A stretch of DNA of 64,000 bases, from contig CAKQDA010000007.1 in NCBI GenBank assembly GCA_934218695.1, positions 27,933 to 91,932 on the forward strand, given 5' to 3'. The DNA comes from an uncultured Succinivibrio sp. Its GTDB lineage: Bacteria; Pseudomonadota; Gammaproteobacteria; Enterobacterales; Succinivibrionaceae. The notes beneath the pieces were generated by a model. That model searched no databases. It was not told the DNA's origin and saw only the letters and a list, made by a program, of their open reading frames with translations. Positions 25,388 through 34,121 of the stretch are shown one piece after another; positions within the stretch are counted from its first letter, which is position 1, and every line of letters begins with the position of its first letter. A program made the translations under genes and the position numbers.

Positions 25388-26028
25388 TGTACATCTCCTT
25401 TTAACACTTCAGGAAGATTAACTTTTAGAAGCTCTTTTCCTTTAACGGTTATTCTGCACTTTCCAAGACCTCTTGCTCTGTCACCACCAATACTCTTTAC
25501 AGCGGCACACACGGCACTTAAGTAGCTGTCAAGCCATTCTTCAGACAGTGCAGAGGAATTTTCAATTTCGATATCAGCTTCAAGTTCGAGCTCTGGAATG
25601 CCGCATTCAAGCCTTCTCAAAGATCCGTCCACAACCTGCTTATCTTCTTTTAATCTGGTTTCACTGCGGTATGAAATCATGTCTTTTAGAACACCAAGTT
25701 TTGAATCATCATCAAGACTGTTTAAGAATGAAGCTAAATCCTCATCAAGGTGGGCACCTCCTACACGAATGATCCCTGCCTGATTTACTTTGTCATCCTG
25801 AGATGCTGTTCCAAAGATGATCTCGTTTACCTTTTTTAAATCATCTCTGCCTTCGCATCCAGACAAAAGGGTAGCTCCTTCTCTTAAAGCACCTTTAACA
25901 GCTCTTCCTGGAATATAAGGAAAACCATTACTGTCTCTTGATATTTTGTTATCAGCTAAATAACCGTCACCGATACCACTTGAGACCTGCCACTCTGACA
26001 GAAATTTAATTACAATTTTTCTTTGCAT
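25384..26028 (-). CDS. Csm3-like Cas7 RAMP subunit
   Basis: This 214-residue protein has the compact Csm3 pattern: KISRDSNGFPYIPGRAVKG with an Asp that matches the catalytic residue of Csm3, and the C-terminal loop GGDRARGLGKCRI. It should be a backbone subunit that cuts bound target RNA every 6 nt. It begins 3 nt after the cas10 stop. Confidence 0.88.
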   Translation of the reverse strand: MQRKIVIKFLSEWQVSSGIGDGYLADNKISRDSNGFPYIPGRAVKGALREGATLLSGCEGRDDLKKVNEIIFGTASQDDKVNQAGIIRVGGAHLDEDLASFLNSLDDDSKLGVLKDMISYRSETRLKEDKQVVDGSLRRLECGIPELELEADIEIENSSALSEEWLDSYLSAVCAAVKSIGGDRARGLGKCRITVKGKELLKVNLPEVLKGDVQ

Positions 26029-26031
26029 GGC

Positions 26032-27756
26032 TTAATCCTTAATCCCGAAGTACTCTTTGTAGTCACTGATATGAAGAACAGATAGAAGATGGTTAAGTTC
26101 AATGTAATCACCAAGTTTTGTCTTGAGTTTTCCATCAGACTCATCTTTGTAGAAGAATCCGTTTTCCTCAGGGAATAATCGTAAAAACTCTTCAGTTCCC
26201 ATAAGTTTCTGATTTGATCTTCCGCCAAGACCTCTTTCTACATTGTCTTTAAGTTTTTTGTAACAGCTGCCAGCAGCATTTTTTCCTTTTCTGCATTCAC
26301 TAAGAGCTCCTCTTACAGCAGAACGAGGCAGTTTTTCTGATACAGAAATACTTTCCTTTACAAATTGAGCGAGATTGTTATCTTTTAACAGCATTGGTTT
26401 TGCTGTTAAAAGTGACATGCCATCATCTGATGTAAACAGATGAGCTCTAATGCTGTCCAGATCATTTTCAGTATCATTGGTAATGACAATATAATCCATG
26501 CTGCTTGGTCTTTTTTCCTTATGATCTGTATCTTCTTCTATATGAGCTGTTAGCTCTTTTGAATTTTTTACAAGTTCTTCGGACAGCTCAAAAGCTTTTA
26601 AGAAAGGATATCCGCTAGGACAGACCACCATGCCGACACCCACAGTGAGCTTGTCACCTTTTTTATCTTGTTTATCAGCATCGGAAAGGTTTTTATTCTG
26701 CACTTCAAAGGCAGCAGCAGAACAGCGTTCAAATTCTTTTACGAAGGCATCTATAAAGTACAGTGCAAGATCAGGCCTTATAACAATAGTTACGTCATCA
26801 CCACCTAAAACTAGAGGTCTTGCAGGAATCAGCTTTCTGCCAGATAAATGAGCATATTTAAGACATGCAGTTAAACCTTTTTTGAAGGCAGATTCAGTGG
26901 TGTCTTTAACAGTCTTGGAAAGAGTAGACATCTTTTCTATAACTCTGATGGTGTTCTCTTTTCTCTTTTCAGGATCTATTTGTTTTGCTTCTTTGTTTTC
27001 TTTTTCTTCCTGTTTACTTACGTTTACAAGTTCAGTTCTGAATCTTTTTCCAAGATCGTTACCGTCGATATGAATAAATGCAACTTTGCCCAAACCACGG
27101 GCAATATCCTCAAGATCGTCAGACCATTCAAGATCTTCACCAAGATCCTCATCAGGTTCGATTTTTCTCAATCTTTTTCTTGATGCTTCCAGAAGTTTTT
27201 CAATTCTTCTTGTTCTTGATGATAGAGAAACGATTTCGTCTCTGTCAGAGCTGTTGCCATATCTTATTTTTCCAACAGCGGCTTCTCCGTCTAAAGGAGC
27301 TGTTGCGCAGACAGGAAGTAACTGCATACCTGTTGAGGTAGGGTACTTGTTTCTCTGATCTGTAATTTTGTTTGAAAGTTTAAATTTTGCATCTCTTATT
27401 CCAAGAGAATCAAATTCACATTCTTCCATTGCACCAAAAATTGGAAGACCAGGAAAATCCTCAAGTATCTTCAAGCCAAATTTGTTTAAAAACTCTTTTC
27501 CTTTCTCAGTGCTGGAAAACATCAGGTGCATGGCACCAGCATTTCTCTGCAGTGGTAAAATTTCGTCATCTACAGGGGCTCTGATTTCATCAAGTATTGT
27601 TAATGAATTTTTATTGGCAAAATCAGCTAGATAATCTGATGACAGAGATTCAATGAGCTCTGAACCTCCAATCATTTCCTTTAATTTCCCTGTTGATAAA
27701 ATGTATTTTTGGATGCCACCCACTTCCAAAACTACGTATCCAAGTTTGTCTGACAT
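26032..27756 (-). CDS. cas10: Cas10 of type III complex, HD domain absent, GGDD intact
   Basis: Cas10 is the large subunit; its palm domain makes cyclic oligoadenylate when target RNA is bound. The 574-residue protein starts directly with the palm fold (LEVGGIQKYILSTGKL), has the first-palm motif FIHIDGNDLG (227-236) and the catalytic PLVLGGDDVTIVI with GGDD at 318-321. There is no N-terminal HD nuclease domain, so DNA cleavage by Cas10 is unlikely and defence should rest on messenger signalling and RNA cleavage. AAAGGA precedes the ATG by 8 nt. It leads a six-gene operon. Confidence 0.92.
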   Translation of the reverse strand: MSDKLGYVVLEVGGIQKYILSTGKLKEMIGGSELIESLSSDYLADFANKNSLTILDEIRAPVDDEILPLQRNAGAMHLMFSSTEKGKEFLNKFGLKILEDFPGLPIFGAMEECEFDSLGIRDAKFKLSNKITDQRNKYPTSTGMQLLPVCATAPLDGEAAVGKIRYGNSSDRDEIVSLSSRTRRIEKLLEASRKRLRKIEPDEDLGEDLEWSDDLEDIARGLGKVAFIHIDGNDLGKRFRTELVNVSKQEEKENKEAKQIDPEKRKENTIRVIEKMSTLSKTVKDTTESAFKKGLTACLKYAHLSGRKLIPARPLVLGGDDVTIVIRPDLALYFIDAFVKEFERCSAAAFEVQNKNLSDADKQDKKGDKLTVGVGMVVCPSGYPFLKAFELSEELVKNSKELTAHIEEDTDHKEKRPSSMDYIVITNDTENDLDSIRAHLFTSDDGMSLLTAKPMLLKDNNLAQFVKESISVSEKLPRSAVRGALSECRKGKNAAGSCYKKLKDNVERGLGGRSNQKLMGTEEFLRLFPEENGFFYKDESDGKLKTKLGDYIELNHLLSVLHISDYKEYFGIKD

Positions 27757-27857
27757 TTAGTATCCTTTAATTAAATCTTAAAAAAATAGTCTGTGTTTAC
27801 CAAAACACCTTTGCTAACGAATAAACGTAAAAAATAACTAAAATCACTGTTTGAGTT

Positions 27858-30044
27858 CTACTCAGAACAGTCTTTTTTGTCAGCTTTAACAGTTTGTATC
27901 CTTTTATTATTAGTACTGTAGGACCTTCTTGCATTTTCAAGAATATCTCTTAATTTTGCAGGCTGACAAAGTTCCTTCCAGTCAATGATAGGAATCGCTT
28001 TCTTCTTTTTGTCTTCAGGCAGGATAAATTCATCTTTGTTATTCTTGTTCAGATAGCAGACTACTGGAACACAGAATCTGTTGATACTTGCAGCCACATC
28101 CTGAGCTTCTCTTGCAACTTCGTCTATAGGATTTGCCTTTTTATCTCCTAATGTCTGGGATTTACATGAAACCAGAAAATGGACTCCGTGAAATGAGGCA
28201 ATAGCATCCATATCAATTCTAAAAACATCGTTTTCAAACCATCCTTGCATCTTGTTCTGAAGTTTTTCCTCAAACGGAAGTCTGGTCCTAGCGTAGACAA
28301 ACTGACAGCCTGCTTCTCTTAATGCCTGCGCTGTAAGAGATTCAAACCAGTCTCCACCGTCAAAACGGTAAAAATAGGTATTACCTTTATCGTCAGTTAT
28401 CGAGTATTTCCCTTTTTTGCAATAATTCTCTCCGGACTTGTAGATAATACTTTGATCAAGCTTAAGAGTAATATTTCCTGAACTCAAACTCTCTCCCTTT
28501 ACAGAAAGTTTATTCCATTCAACATTATCCTTAATACAACATCTCATTTGCTCAAGAAGTAAAGACATAAACTTTTTATCTTTTTCAGTATCTTCCTCAA
28601 AAAGCTCTTTCTTAAAAGGGTATAGAATTTTGAAGTAGTCTCTGATATCACAAGCGATGACACCAAAATTTTTACCTTCTTTAGAAGGATTGTTTATGCA
28701 TTTTAGCTGTGAATGACTAGTTTCAATTGACCATGCGTCGGCACCGTTTAAAACAGACCAGTAACTTAAAGCGGCTCCCTGACCTTTTGAGCCTGGAGTT
28801 ACATTTACAAGAACATTTTCTGCATTTTCTTTTTTGATTACGCCCTGAATAATGTTAGATGCGTTGATGTCTGTTTTAAAAATAGTAGTGTTTAAACCTT
28901 TTTCATTGAAATATTTCTGTACTGCTTCAGAGTATTCCTTAATTAGAGGGTCATATGAGGTTGCCAGCATAATGACATTTTTAATGTTATGTTCTTTTTT
29001 ATGTGTCAGAACAGCATTTAATGTCACAGTAATGTCATTTCCCAAGGCAATAATTAGAGTATCGGATTCAACACTTACTGTTTTCTTTTTAAATGATTCA
29101 TTAGGTTTGTTTAGGAATATTTTTTTCAGAAATTCAGATAATTCTTCTGTAGGATTTTTTCTCTGAATCTTTTCTTTAGGATCTGGCTTGAAACCTGTTT
29201 TAAACTGATCACCTGCAAAATGGCCATACCTTTTGTATGTAGTAATTTTTCCTCTTGATTCAAATTTTATATGCTGAATATCTGTTGCTGATCCGCAGAT
29301 TACATACCACCCTCTGTCAAAAAGATCTTGAAGTCCTTTTCCTTGTTTTGAACAGGCAGTCCTCGTGAGGTGCTGACGTTCTTCTTTGTTTTGCGACTTT
29401 TCTGTAAAATCTGTCAGAAAAGCAAGTCTGTTGCTACCATCATTCCATACAAGGTCGTAGTGAATGCCATTTATGTTTACATTCTCAAGAGCTCCATCTC
29501 TTATTTCTCCTTCAGGAAGCCTAATATTATTAAGCCTTAAAAATTCACATAAAGGACTACTGCTTTTTTCTGGTATTGCTTTGTAATCATGAACAGAAAG
29601 AAGTTCATGTGCCCTTTTTAGCTTTTCAATCGGAATTGTCTTAACAGAATATTCCTTGCTTAAGTTTATAACTATTATCTTGTTTCTATCTGTTGTTACA
29701 AAGTAATCAATGTTGTTGTGATTTTCACAGATAGTAAGGGCAACTTGAAAATTTTGTCCACCAGATAAATTGAAAATTACTCTGCTGTTTTTTGAAGCGT
29801 TTATCAGTGTTTCTTTTGAACTTTCTCGAGTACTCAAAACAGTGTCAACATAAAAATTTTTATTCTTATAAGTTTTTGCAAGATTCAATGCATGTTCTTT
29901 TGTTGCTTCGGAGTAAAGAAAAAATATTTTCTGAATATCAAAAAGCTGCTGTTCCTTGTCGTCTTTTGCTGCAAGGCAGGTTTCAATACTGCTGACAATT
30001 CCTTCAGTCTGGTTGCCTACATAAGATATATAAGTAAAACTCAT
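27858..30044 (-). CDS. Can1-like double-CARF nuclease, CRISPR ancillary effector
   Basis: The 728-residue protein follows the Can1 plan. CARF1 spans 1-150 (NLSGGQNFQVAL near 92-103). Residues 185-290 look like a degenerate nuclease-like domain. CARF2 spans 325-450 (VNVTPGSKGQGAAL near 413-426). A C-terminal PD-(D/E)XK nuclease of the DUF1887/Card1 type covers about 555-680 (GDWFESLTAQAL, FRIDMDAIASFHG, LVSCKSQ). Such enzymes are turned on by cA4 and nick DNA or cut RNA. The usual E-C-K is S-C-K here (Ser626), so the acidic residue of ExK is missing or moved. GAGG lies before the ATG. It is 101 nt upstream of cas10. Confidence 0.8.
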   Translation of the reverse strand: MSFTYISYVGNQTEGIVSSIETCLAAKDDKEQQLFDIQKIFFLYSEATKEHALNLAKTYKNKNFYVDTVLSTRESSKETLINASKNSRVIFNLSGGQNFQVALTICENHNNIDYFVTTDRNKIIVINLSKEYSVKTIPIEKLKRAHELLSVHDYKAIPEKSSSPLCEFLRLNNIRLPEGEIRDGALENVNINGIHYDLVWNDGSNRLAFLTDFTEKSQNKEERQHLTRTACSKQGKGLQDLFDRGWYVICGSATDIQHIKFESRGKITTYKRYGHFAGDQFKTGFKPDPKEKIQRKNPTEELSEFLKKIFLNKPNESFKKKTVSVESDTLIIALGNDITVTLNAVLTHKKEHNIKNVIMLATSYDPLIKEYSEAVQKYFNEKGLNTTIFKTDINASNIIQGVIKKENAENVLVNVTPGSKGQGAALSYWSVLNGADAWSIETSHSQLKCINNPSKEGKNFGVIACDIRDYFKILYPFKKELFEEDTEKDKKFMSLLLEQMRCCIKDNVEWNKLSVKGESLSSGNITLKLDQSIIYKSGENYCKKGKYSITDDKGNTYFYRFDGGDWFESLTAQALREAGCQFVYARTRLPFEEKLQNKMQGWFENDVFRIDMDAIASFHGVHFLVSCKSQTLGDKKANPIDEVAREAQDVAASINRFCVPVVCYLNKNNKDEFILPEDKKKKAIPIIDWKELCQPAKLRDILENARRSYSTNNKRIQTVKADKKDCSE

Positions 30045-30175
30045 TTTTAATCCTCAATAACACTTTTTCGTCTGATTGTATTTAAATCAACCGGAAAATT
30101 ATTTGAAATACCGCAAGTTTTTTTTCTTTACGTAAATTATTCATCCTTTTAAATACAAAAAACTTTGGTTTGTTT

Positions 30176-31306
30176 TTAAATTGTCTTGATCTGCAACGGA
30201 ATAATACTATCCGTAAGCTCCATTACCTTCTTTCTGTTCTTGGCAACTACCTCTTTTGAAGTGTTTGCATAACAGTAGATACAGCCATGAGAGCAGGTGT
30301 TGTACATTCCTATATCCTTACTCTCCATACATCCGCATTCCTTACGTTGTCCCTTATCTTTCATCCTGTTAAAATCAAGTGAGGATGAAACCTTAAAGGA
30401 GGCTGTATTATCAGCTCCATTTTCCATTAAAGAGAACAGATCTAAAGATTCTTCAGACTTCTGCTTTTTATTCTTTTTGGTAAAAGAATGCAGATAATCT
30501 GTAAGTTCTCTGTCATCTGAAAAGAGTTTTTCCATAAGCTCACCGTCAATACAGCGGTTGTGCTCAATTCCGTATGCATCAAGATCAAGATCTTCAGCGC
30601 AGGTGGCAAGGGTAAAGTCCCAACCAAGTTCATGCCAGCGCTGCTGAATCTTTTTAAGCCCGTCTGCAATCTCATTTTTCTGAGCTAAACTCAGTTCTGC
30701 TCTTAACACATTGTCTCTTGTAAAAAGACCGTGTGTTTCCTTTATAAGGTTGTTCTGAACCTTTCTGTAGGCCTCCACATCAATAAAGCTGAAGACAAGT
30801 TTTGAGGTATAACCCTTTAATCTTTTTGAAAGGTTCCAGATCTTGATTAAAAGATCTCGTGTGGAAAGATTAGGAGTTATTATCAGGGGATCAAATCTCC
30901 AGATGACTCTGTCTTTACCAATACGTTTTGAAAGCTCAATAAAGGTTTCAATTCGCTTTTCCAGTGGAGCTACATTAGGTTCAAAGCCCTCGTTTTCATA
31001 ATCGTTTAAGGTGAACTGGAAATAGTAGTGAATACCTGTTTTATCAAGCTCATCAAGATATGGCATTAAAGGACGCGGATTTTTAGTCCAGAAGACAATG
31101 ACTCTGGTTCTGTCATAGGAGATATACATAGGTTTCTGATTAAATGGGTTTACCCATACAGAGTAGCCTTCATTAAGTCTCTGCATGAACCATTTAGCAA
31201 AGAATGCCGGAATATCAGTTGATCTGCTTGCAGAAACAACTACAGGATGTGATGCCTCAACTTCAATACCTGATTTTAGAGTGATATTTTCCTTTAAAAT
31301 TGCCAT
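30176..31306 (-). CDS. DUF1848 family protein
   Basis: The 376-residue protein matches DUF1848 (PF08902): an N-terminal VVSASRSTDIPAFFAKWF, then FWTKNPRPL, YFQFTLNDYE and RFDPLI, and a C-terminal cysteine cluster CSHGCIYCYAN. The cysteines suggest a radical-SAM-like iron-sulphur protein. Its substrate is unknown. It lies between the CRISPR effector genes and the accessory cluster, with its own gap on each side, so a link to CRISPR is not shown. Confidence 0.85.
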   Translation of the reverse strand: MAILKENITLKSGIEVEASHPVVVSASRSTDIPAFFAKWFMQRLNEGYSVWVNPFNQKPMYISYDRTRVIVFWTKNPRPLMPYLDELDKTGIHYYFQFTLNDYENEGFEPNVAPLEKRIETFIELSKRIGKDRVIWRFDPLIITPNLSTRDLLIKIWNLSKRLKGYTSKLVFSFIDVEAYRKVQNNLIKETHGLFTRDNVLRAELSLAQKNEIADGLKKIQQRWHELGWDFTLATCAEDLDLDAYGIEHNRCIDGELMEKLFSDDRELTDYLHSFTKKNKKQKSEESLDLFSLMENGADNTASFKVSSSLDFNRMKDKGQRKECGCMESKDIGMYNTCSHGCIYCYANTSKEVVAKNRKKVMELTDSIIPLQIKTI

Positions 31307-31641
31307 ATGTCCTGTATCCTTTTTCTCATTTATCTACGATAAACTTAACAGATTGCCTCAATTTTCGATTTAATAAAGCTTAGTGCTCTGTTTGCCTATC
31401 CATTCCCACATCGAAGTCTTTGGATAAAGAAAGATGTCAGCTTAGGTTGTTTCAATAAAGTCTTCATACCCCGTTAATATTGTTCAGCCATTCATAATTT
31501 ACAGCTGCTATCATTTCAGAGCTTTTTTATTCATAGCCCACATTATGCCTTAAGAATGAAAAATTCTCGCTTGCTGAAATGACAGTGTTTTAATTAGGTC
31601 TCATTTTAAGAAGCTCTTATGAAAAACAGGTTAGTCTTGTC
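31307..31641. other. gap without a gene
   Basis: I see no gene, repeat or firm hairpin in this 335-nt stretch. A GG-N10-GC pair on the minus strand (31394-31407) is too far from the sigma54 consensus to call. Confidence 0.5.
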
Positions 31642-32820
31642 TTACAAGACATCACAAACATACACCAACTTCTTTTCTATGTTCTCACCGACTACTTTAA
31701 AATTGAAGTCGCTGAAATCATTATCAGAAAGACCCTCATTAAAGGCACTATGAACCTTACCATGACATAGGATCATAGCAACAAAACATTCAGGATCATG
31801 GTTGTGCACACTTTGAGCAGCTCCTCTTTCCTGAATCTGGCATGAATCGCTGCTGTCATCCCTTCTTTCCTTATTGAGAAGACATTTCTCAGGTTTACCT
31901 TTGCCTTCAGTCATGCATGCACAAGGTCTTGGATATACAAGATGCATGTCCTGTTGAACCCCGCAGTATTTAAGATAGTTAAATACCTGATGGGCTAAAA
32001 GACGATTGGTCATTGTCTTATTATTAAAGCGATCTTCAATCAGATAAGCACTGTCTACAACAATTACAGCACCTCTTTGAGACAGCAACGATGCAAAAAC
32101 GCGGAGAAAGCTTGCATAAGCAAAATTGCTAAATGCTTTGCTAAAGAGATTATATTTGAGGCTTATTCCTGAAAAACTGACATAACTCTGGATAATTTCT
32201 CCAATGCCTTTAAAGGTGGTGATGATGTCGTAGATGCAGCCTTGCAGCTTTTCCTTAAGAGAGTCAAAACTTCTGCCTATTGATTCATCAGATGTATTGT
32301 CAAAGGTAAAGTTAACAGTTCTTAAGGTGATGTTGCAGTTTTTACCTTTCAGAACTCCTGACTGTTTTATCCCATTGTATGCATTGAACAGTACATTAAG
32401 CTGTTCAAGTGCATCTGGGTTGCCGTCAACAGCTGTAACTTCTATATCAGGGTATGAAATCAGATCTGATGAGGCCAGCATATCAATGATCACTGAAAGT
32501 GCACCAAGAATATCTCCACCGTTGCCGCACATTACAGACAGTATTCTGATTGTCTCTTTTGAAGACACAAACATCTTACTTACAGCAGGTTTTGACAGAT
32601 ACATATTGCAAAGATAGGTGGCCTCTGCAGCTGATCTTGGCAGGTATTTAAACATATACCCCAACCACTGCTCTTTTGAATGGTTAAGATTCTCCCTTAC
32701 TGAATAGAAATTAAGAGGTACAGGCTGAACAAAATTCTGAGCATAGCTACTGATAACAGCGCTGATTGCATTGTCGATATCACTGTCGTAAGGAAGGTAT
32801 TCATTGAAAGTGCAGCACAT
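31642..32820 (-). CDS. methyltransferase-like protein A, under a sigma54 promoter
   Basis: The 392-residue protein has a class I SAM-methyltransferase signature: motif I ILSVMCGNGGD (93-103) and the acidic end of beta-2 VTAVDGNP (128-135). The preceding WLGYMFKYLPRSAAEATYL matches WYLGTYFPRTFVEISSIL in the protein at 34710-36074, so the two are related. A Cys-rich part (RPCACMTEGKG and nearby Cys, His) may bind metal. The substrate is unknown; SAM use is inferred from fold motifs only. AGAGGA precedes the ATG, and a sigma54 site lies about 40 nt upstream of its leader. It is divergent from the small membrane-protein cluster. Confidence 0.65.
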   Translation of the reverse strand: MCCTFNEYLPYDSDIDNAISAVISSYAQNFVQPVPLNFYSVRENLNHSKEQWLGYMFKYLPRSAAEATYLCNMYLSKPAVSKMFVSSKETIRILSVMCGNGGDILGALSVIIDMLASSDLISYPDIEVTAVDGNPDALEQLNVLFNAYNGIKQSGVLKGKNCNITLRTVNFTFDNTSDESIGRSFDSLKEKLQGCIYDIITTFKGIGEIIQSYVSFSGISLKYNLFSKAFSNFAYASFLRVFASLLSQRGAVIVVDSAYLIEDRFNNKTMTNRLLAHQVFNYLKYCGVQQDMHLVYPRPCACMTEGKGKPEKCLLNKERRDDSSDSCQIQERGAAQSVHNHDPECFVAMILCHGKVHSAFNEGLSDNDFSDFNFKVVGENIEKKLVYVCDVL

Positions 32821-32868
32821 ATTCTGTTTTCCTCTGTTGTTGCAACAAATGTTTTGATATGTTTAATA

Positions 32869-32886
32869 AAGCAGTAACTATGCCAA
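32869..32886 (-). promoter_or_regulatory. sigma54 (-24/-12) promoter of methyltransferase-like protein A
   Basis: On the minus strand the site reads TTGGCATAGTTACTGCTTT. GG (complement of 32883-32884) and GC (complement of 32871-32872) are 10 nt apart. Matches to consensus include TGGCA at -24 and TGCT at -12. The predicted start near 32859 gives a 39-nt leader with a good Shine-Dalgarno. Confidence 0.65.
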
Positions 32887-33211
32887 CTTCGATTATTGTT
32901 TATAAATCAGTAAGTTAGTTAAATAGCGAAATTATGTTTAATTATATACATTTATAAAATTATATATTTTTAATTTAATTTATTAAAATTATTATAAGGA
33001 TTTATTTGTTATCATAACAGTGAAAATAAGTAAACCAGTTTGATTTTAAAAAATTAAAGAATATATAAAGTTTTATATTAAATTTAAAAAAAACGAACCC
33101 TGATCTGAGGAGAAGAGAACAGTCAGTTTTCAATAATTTTAGAAACTTGATAAATAAAAAGTATTGTTAAATCAATAAGTAATACAAGATAAGATAAGCC
33201 TTTTTATAAAA
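32887..33211. promoter_or_regulatory. shared AT-rich region between two divergent sigma54 promoters
   Basis: About 325 nt lie between the two -24 elements. The DNA is strongly AT-rich around 32930-33100, as is the region upstream of cas1. A shared upstream activator site and bending-protein sites would be expected here. I could not find a repeat that is convincingly shared with the cas1 upstream region. Confidence 0.4.
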
Positions 33212-33229
33212 TTGGCACGGTACTTGTAT
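33212..33229 (+). promoter_or_regulatory. sigma54 (-24/-12) promoter of the small membrane-protein cluster
   Basis: The site reads TTGGCACGGTACTTGTAT: TGGCACG at -24, then TTGT at -12. GG (33214-33215) and G (33226) have the correct 10-nt gap. The -24 half is perfect; the -12 GC is GT. The predicted start is near 33239. Confidence 0.7.
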
Positions 33230-33243
33230 TATATTTCTCAGAA

Positions 33244-33268
33244 GCGAAAAAATCTTCGCGTTTTTTTT
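33244..33268 (+). terminator. terminator-like hairpin at the very start of the sigma54 transcript
   Basis: GCGAA (33244-33248), loop AAAATC, TTCGC (33255-33259), then G and eight T. It begins about 5 nt after the predicted start site. A second hairpin, CGAAG (33278-33282) and CTTCG (33290-33294) followed by TTTT, comes next. The pair may be an attenuator or may make a very short RNA. Confidence 0.5.
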
Positions 33269-33408
33269 GAATTATGCCGAAGCTAAAAACTTCGTTTTGA
33301 AACTAAGCAAACAGTCATATGTCCAGTTCATTTAATCATTCTGATTAGAAGAACTTTTAAGACTGTTGAAAAACATAAACATCGTGTAGTTCAAAAGAGG
33401 AAGATCAC

Positions 33409-33639
33409 ATGTCAGCAGTTTCAGTCGCTTCATTAAAAAACGTTTTTTCATTAGGTTTCGATAGAGGAGTAAAGCTTCTTGATATTTCTGTGGGGGTAGG
33501 AATTTTTCTGTCACTCCTTTCAGCTCACTGTGAATATATAGCAACACATATTGATATTTACTTAAACGGTACTGTAACTGAGGCATCTTCATTAAGAGTA
33601 CTGATGCTTATTTTTAAGCAGTACGTCAGGAAGCACTGA
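33409..33639 (+). CDS. small protein 1 of the sigma54 cluster
   Basis: The 76-residue product has a moderately hydrophobic centre (LLDISVGVGIFLSLLSAHC) that could be one membrane helix, and a basic C-terminus (FKQYVRKH). GAGGAAG lies 8 nt before the ATG. I do not recognise it. It is the first gene after the sigma54 promoter, with a 170-nt leader containing two hairpins. Confidence 0.6.
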   Translation: MSAVSVASLKNVFSLGFDRGVKLLDISVGVGIFLSLLSAHCEYIATHIDIYLNGTVTEASSLRVLMLIFKQYVRKH

Positions 33640-33773
33640 TAGTAAGACAGGGGAGAGGGCAGCAGAAGGCGATCTGCCGCAATTAAAGTACACGGTGTAA
33701 ACAGTACTAGGGCATCTTACTTGTGTTAGTTCTCCTTAGTCTATCAGTGGGAATTTTTAAGACACCTCCATAT

Positions 33774-33789
33774 AAAAGAGGGCTCTTTT
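33774..33789 (+). terminator. weak hairpin upstream of the two-helix genes
   Basis: AAAAGA (33774-33779), loop GGGC, TCTTTT (33784-33789). It is AT-rich and short. It may be a partial terminator or a processing site between small proteins 1 and 2. I see no promoter of its own for the downstream pair. Confidence 0.3.
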
Positions 33790-33881
33790 AATCAGTAAAG
33801 AGAGAGTGTGAAAACAAAAGAGACGGCAGATTAAAAAAGCCTTAAGTACAGAGAACAAAAAGTACACAACAGGGAGCTTAT

Positions 33882-34052
33882 ATGATGGAACAGTCAGATT
33901 TAATCATTATCACTGTCTATGTGGTGTTATCAGTTCTGATGGTACTGTACTGCAGGATCTTTAAGATAAAGCCTGTAGAGACTGTATGCGGACATGTGCT
34001 TTTTACCTGTGTTTACTGGATCTTCTGTTTCGGGGATGCCTTTATGAGGTAG
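33882..34052 (+). CDS. small two-helix membrane protein 2
   Basis: A 56-residue reading frame begins at an ATG 6 nt after the strong Shine-Dalgarno AGGGAG. It encodes helix 1 (LIIITVYVVLSVLMVLY), a short basic loop (CRIFKIK) and helix 2 (VCGHVLFTCVYWIFCFG). The layout resembles small membrane toxins and holin-like proteins. The C-terminal half lines up with small protein 3 (GHVLFTCVYW against GQFIFYTVFYW). It lies in the sigma54 cluster. A toxin or membrane-stress role is inferred from shape only. Confidence 0.6.
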   Translation: MMEQSDLIIITVYVVLSVLMVLYCRIFKIKPVETVCGHVLFTCVYWIFCFGDAFMR

Positions 34053-34121
34053 GTGTCTTGACACTTACCCCATAAGGACATCAGGTTTAATAACTTTTGA
34101 AGGCAATAAAAGAGGCTGAAT

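Noticed and set aside
31394..31407. A sigma54 site upstream of the DUF1848 gene
   Set aside because: GG-N10-GC is present on the minus strand, but the surrounding bases (GTGGGAATG, AGGCAA) do not fit TGGCACG and TTGC well.
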